DNA of 6,589 nt, taken from assembly GCA_012522985.1 (NCBI GenBank), contig JAAYJJ010000041.1, positions 1 to 6,589 of the forward strand, read 5' to 3'. Origin of the DNA: Aliarcobacter butzleri. Its GTDB lineage: Bacteria; Campylobacterota; Campylobacteria; Campylobacterales; Arcobacteraceae. Shown piece by piece: positions 6,290 through 6,589 of this stretch. The notes below the pieces were generated by a model. That model saw only the letters and a list, made by a program, of their open reading frames with translations. It made no database searches and was not told the DNA's origin. A program made the position numbers and the translations under genes. Positions within the stretch are counted from its first letter, which is position 1. Each line of letters opens with the position of its first letter.

Positions 6290-6499
6290 CTACCTCCGTG
6301 CTAAATTTGATGATACAAACTCTGATCTTTGTTCATCAGTTTTGTATTCACTTTTAAATGTCTTATTATGTACTATTAAGTTTAAAACTATCAAAATCAC
6401 AAAAAGCTTTATAAAAACTATCTTCCATAAAGTTTTACCAATAGTCATATTTTTAAAACCCTCAAAGTACATTAGATAAGCTGATTTTATTATATTCAT
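6290..6499 (-). CDS. DUF4492 family small membrane protein, first gene of the cyd operon
   Basis: A 69-residue protein with an N-terminal motif YFEGFKNMTIGKTLW (residues 11-25) and one membrane span at about 26-44 (KIVFIKLFVILIVLNLIV), then a charged tail. The (F/Y)xxGFxxMTxGKTLWxIxxIKLF pattern is, from memory, the hallmark of DUF4492, found next to cydAB in Campylobacterota and Bacteroidetes. Its function is not established; a role in assembly or stability of the bd oxidase is inferred from the conserved neighbourhood. Its TAG stop lies within the cydA ribosome binding site, and the cydA ATG follows after 4 bp. The ATG at 6499 has AAGGTGAGG just before it and lies about 21 nt downstream of the predicted transcription start. 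The tail after residue 45 is poorly recognisable. Confidence 0.88.
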   Translation of the reverse strand: MNIIKSAYLMYFEGFKNMTIGKTLWKIVFIKLFVILIVLNLIVHNKTFKSEYKTDEQRSEFVSSNLARR

Positions 6500-6510
6500 A
6501 ACCTCACCTT

Positions 6511-6524
6511 TTGAACATATGTTC
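6511..6524. promoter_or_regulatory. Operator-like palindrome at the transcription start
   Basis: TTGAACATATGTTC contains the perfect 12-bp palindrome GAACATATGTTC (6513-6524). Its centre lies within about 2 bp of the predicted transcription start, where a bound dimer would block RNA polymerase. It resembles the second site 30 bp away. TetR-type regulators often bind such palindromes, but no regulator gene is in view. Confidence 0.6.
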
Positions 6525-6526
6525 GT

Positions 6527-6555
6527 ATTATATAACTATTTTGAGCATATGTCAA
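6527..6555 (-). promoter_or_regulatory. Consensus sigma70 promoter of the cyd operon
   Basis: On the minus strand, TTGACA (6550-6555) and TATAAT (6527-6532) are separated by exactly 17 bp, a perfect match to the housekeeping consensus. Transcription should start near 6520, giving a leader of about 20 nt before the DUF4492 start. Campylobacterota promoters often lack a recognisable -35, so a full consensus suggests a strong promoter held in check by a repressor. It is the only clear promoter for the six-gene run. Confidence 0.85.
6541..6555. promoter_or_regulatory. Second operator-like palindrome over the -35 element
   Basis: TTGAGCATATGTCAA is an imperfect palindrome with the same CATATG core as the site at 6511-6524. 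The core centres are exactly 30 bp apart, roughly three helical turns, so both sites face nearly the same side of the DNA. It covers the whole -35 hexamer. The pair suggests cooperative repression by two dimers (inference). Confidence 0.55.
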
Positions 6556-6589
6556 GAATATTGCTCTTAAATTTGCATATTTTTTAAAA

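Noticed and set aside
6519..6587. 22-codon plus-strand frame starting in the promoter region
   Set aside because: It begins inside the operator palindrome, has no ribosome site and reads as AT-rich non-coding sequence.
1..6589. CRISPR array, tRNA, rRNA, insertion sequence or attachment site
   Set aside because: No direct-repeat/spacer pattern, RNA-gene signature, transposase frame or flanking repeats seen; the only tandem repeat is the coding one at 2954-3079.

Overview
The window is AT-rich, and every gene I can support lies on the minus strand, so transcription runs from high to low coordinates. The protein content points to Campylobacterota (Epsilonproteobacteria; a Sulfurimonas- or Arcobacter-like genome would fit). 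The signs are a DUF4492-cydA-cydB arrangement, CydB of the 'VQGGQT' type, a PAS domain with a CxC core in the sensor kinase, and codon use dominated by A/T third positions. The genus is inference.

Right part (about 6555 down to 2390): one compact cytochrome bd operon. A consensus sigma70 promoter (TTGACA, 17 bp, TATAAT) sits in the last 90 bases, bracketed by two CATATG-centred palindromes 30 bp apart that look like operators. Six genes follow with gaps of at most 15 bp or short overlaps: a DUF4492 small membrane protein, cydA, cydB, a 35-residue single-span membrane peptide in the cydX position, a NifX/NafY-type protein with a His/Cys-rich segment and a Gly/Arg decapeptide-repeat tail, and a membrane-anchored protein of unknown function. 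CydA and CydB form the quinol:O2 oxidoreductase of the inner membrane. The two small membrane proteins are probable assembly factors or accessory subunits. The last two genes are unexplained, but stop/start overlap or tight spacing ties them to the oxidase genes.

Middle (2280-2389): a 110-bp non-coding gap rich in short perfect palindromes. One 16-bp palindrome overlaps the ribosome binding site of the next gene. I see no convincing GC-rich terminator.

Left part (2279 down to 1): a signalling pair. A receiver-GGDEF response regulator (diguanylate cyclase, TTG start) is followed after 1 bp by a membrane-anchored PAS/HisKA/HATPase hybrid histidine kinase, whose C-terminal receiver is cut off by the window edge.

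The most interesting items are the unannotated 35-residue CydX-like peptide, the NifX-like protein with the metal-binding and repeat tail inside a cyd operon, and the paired operators over the cyd promoter.
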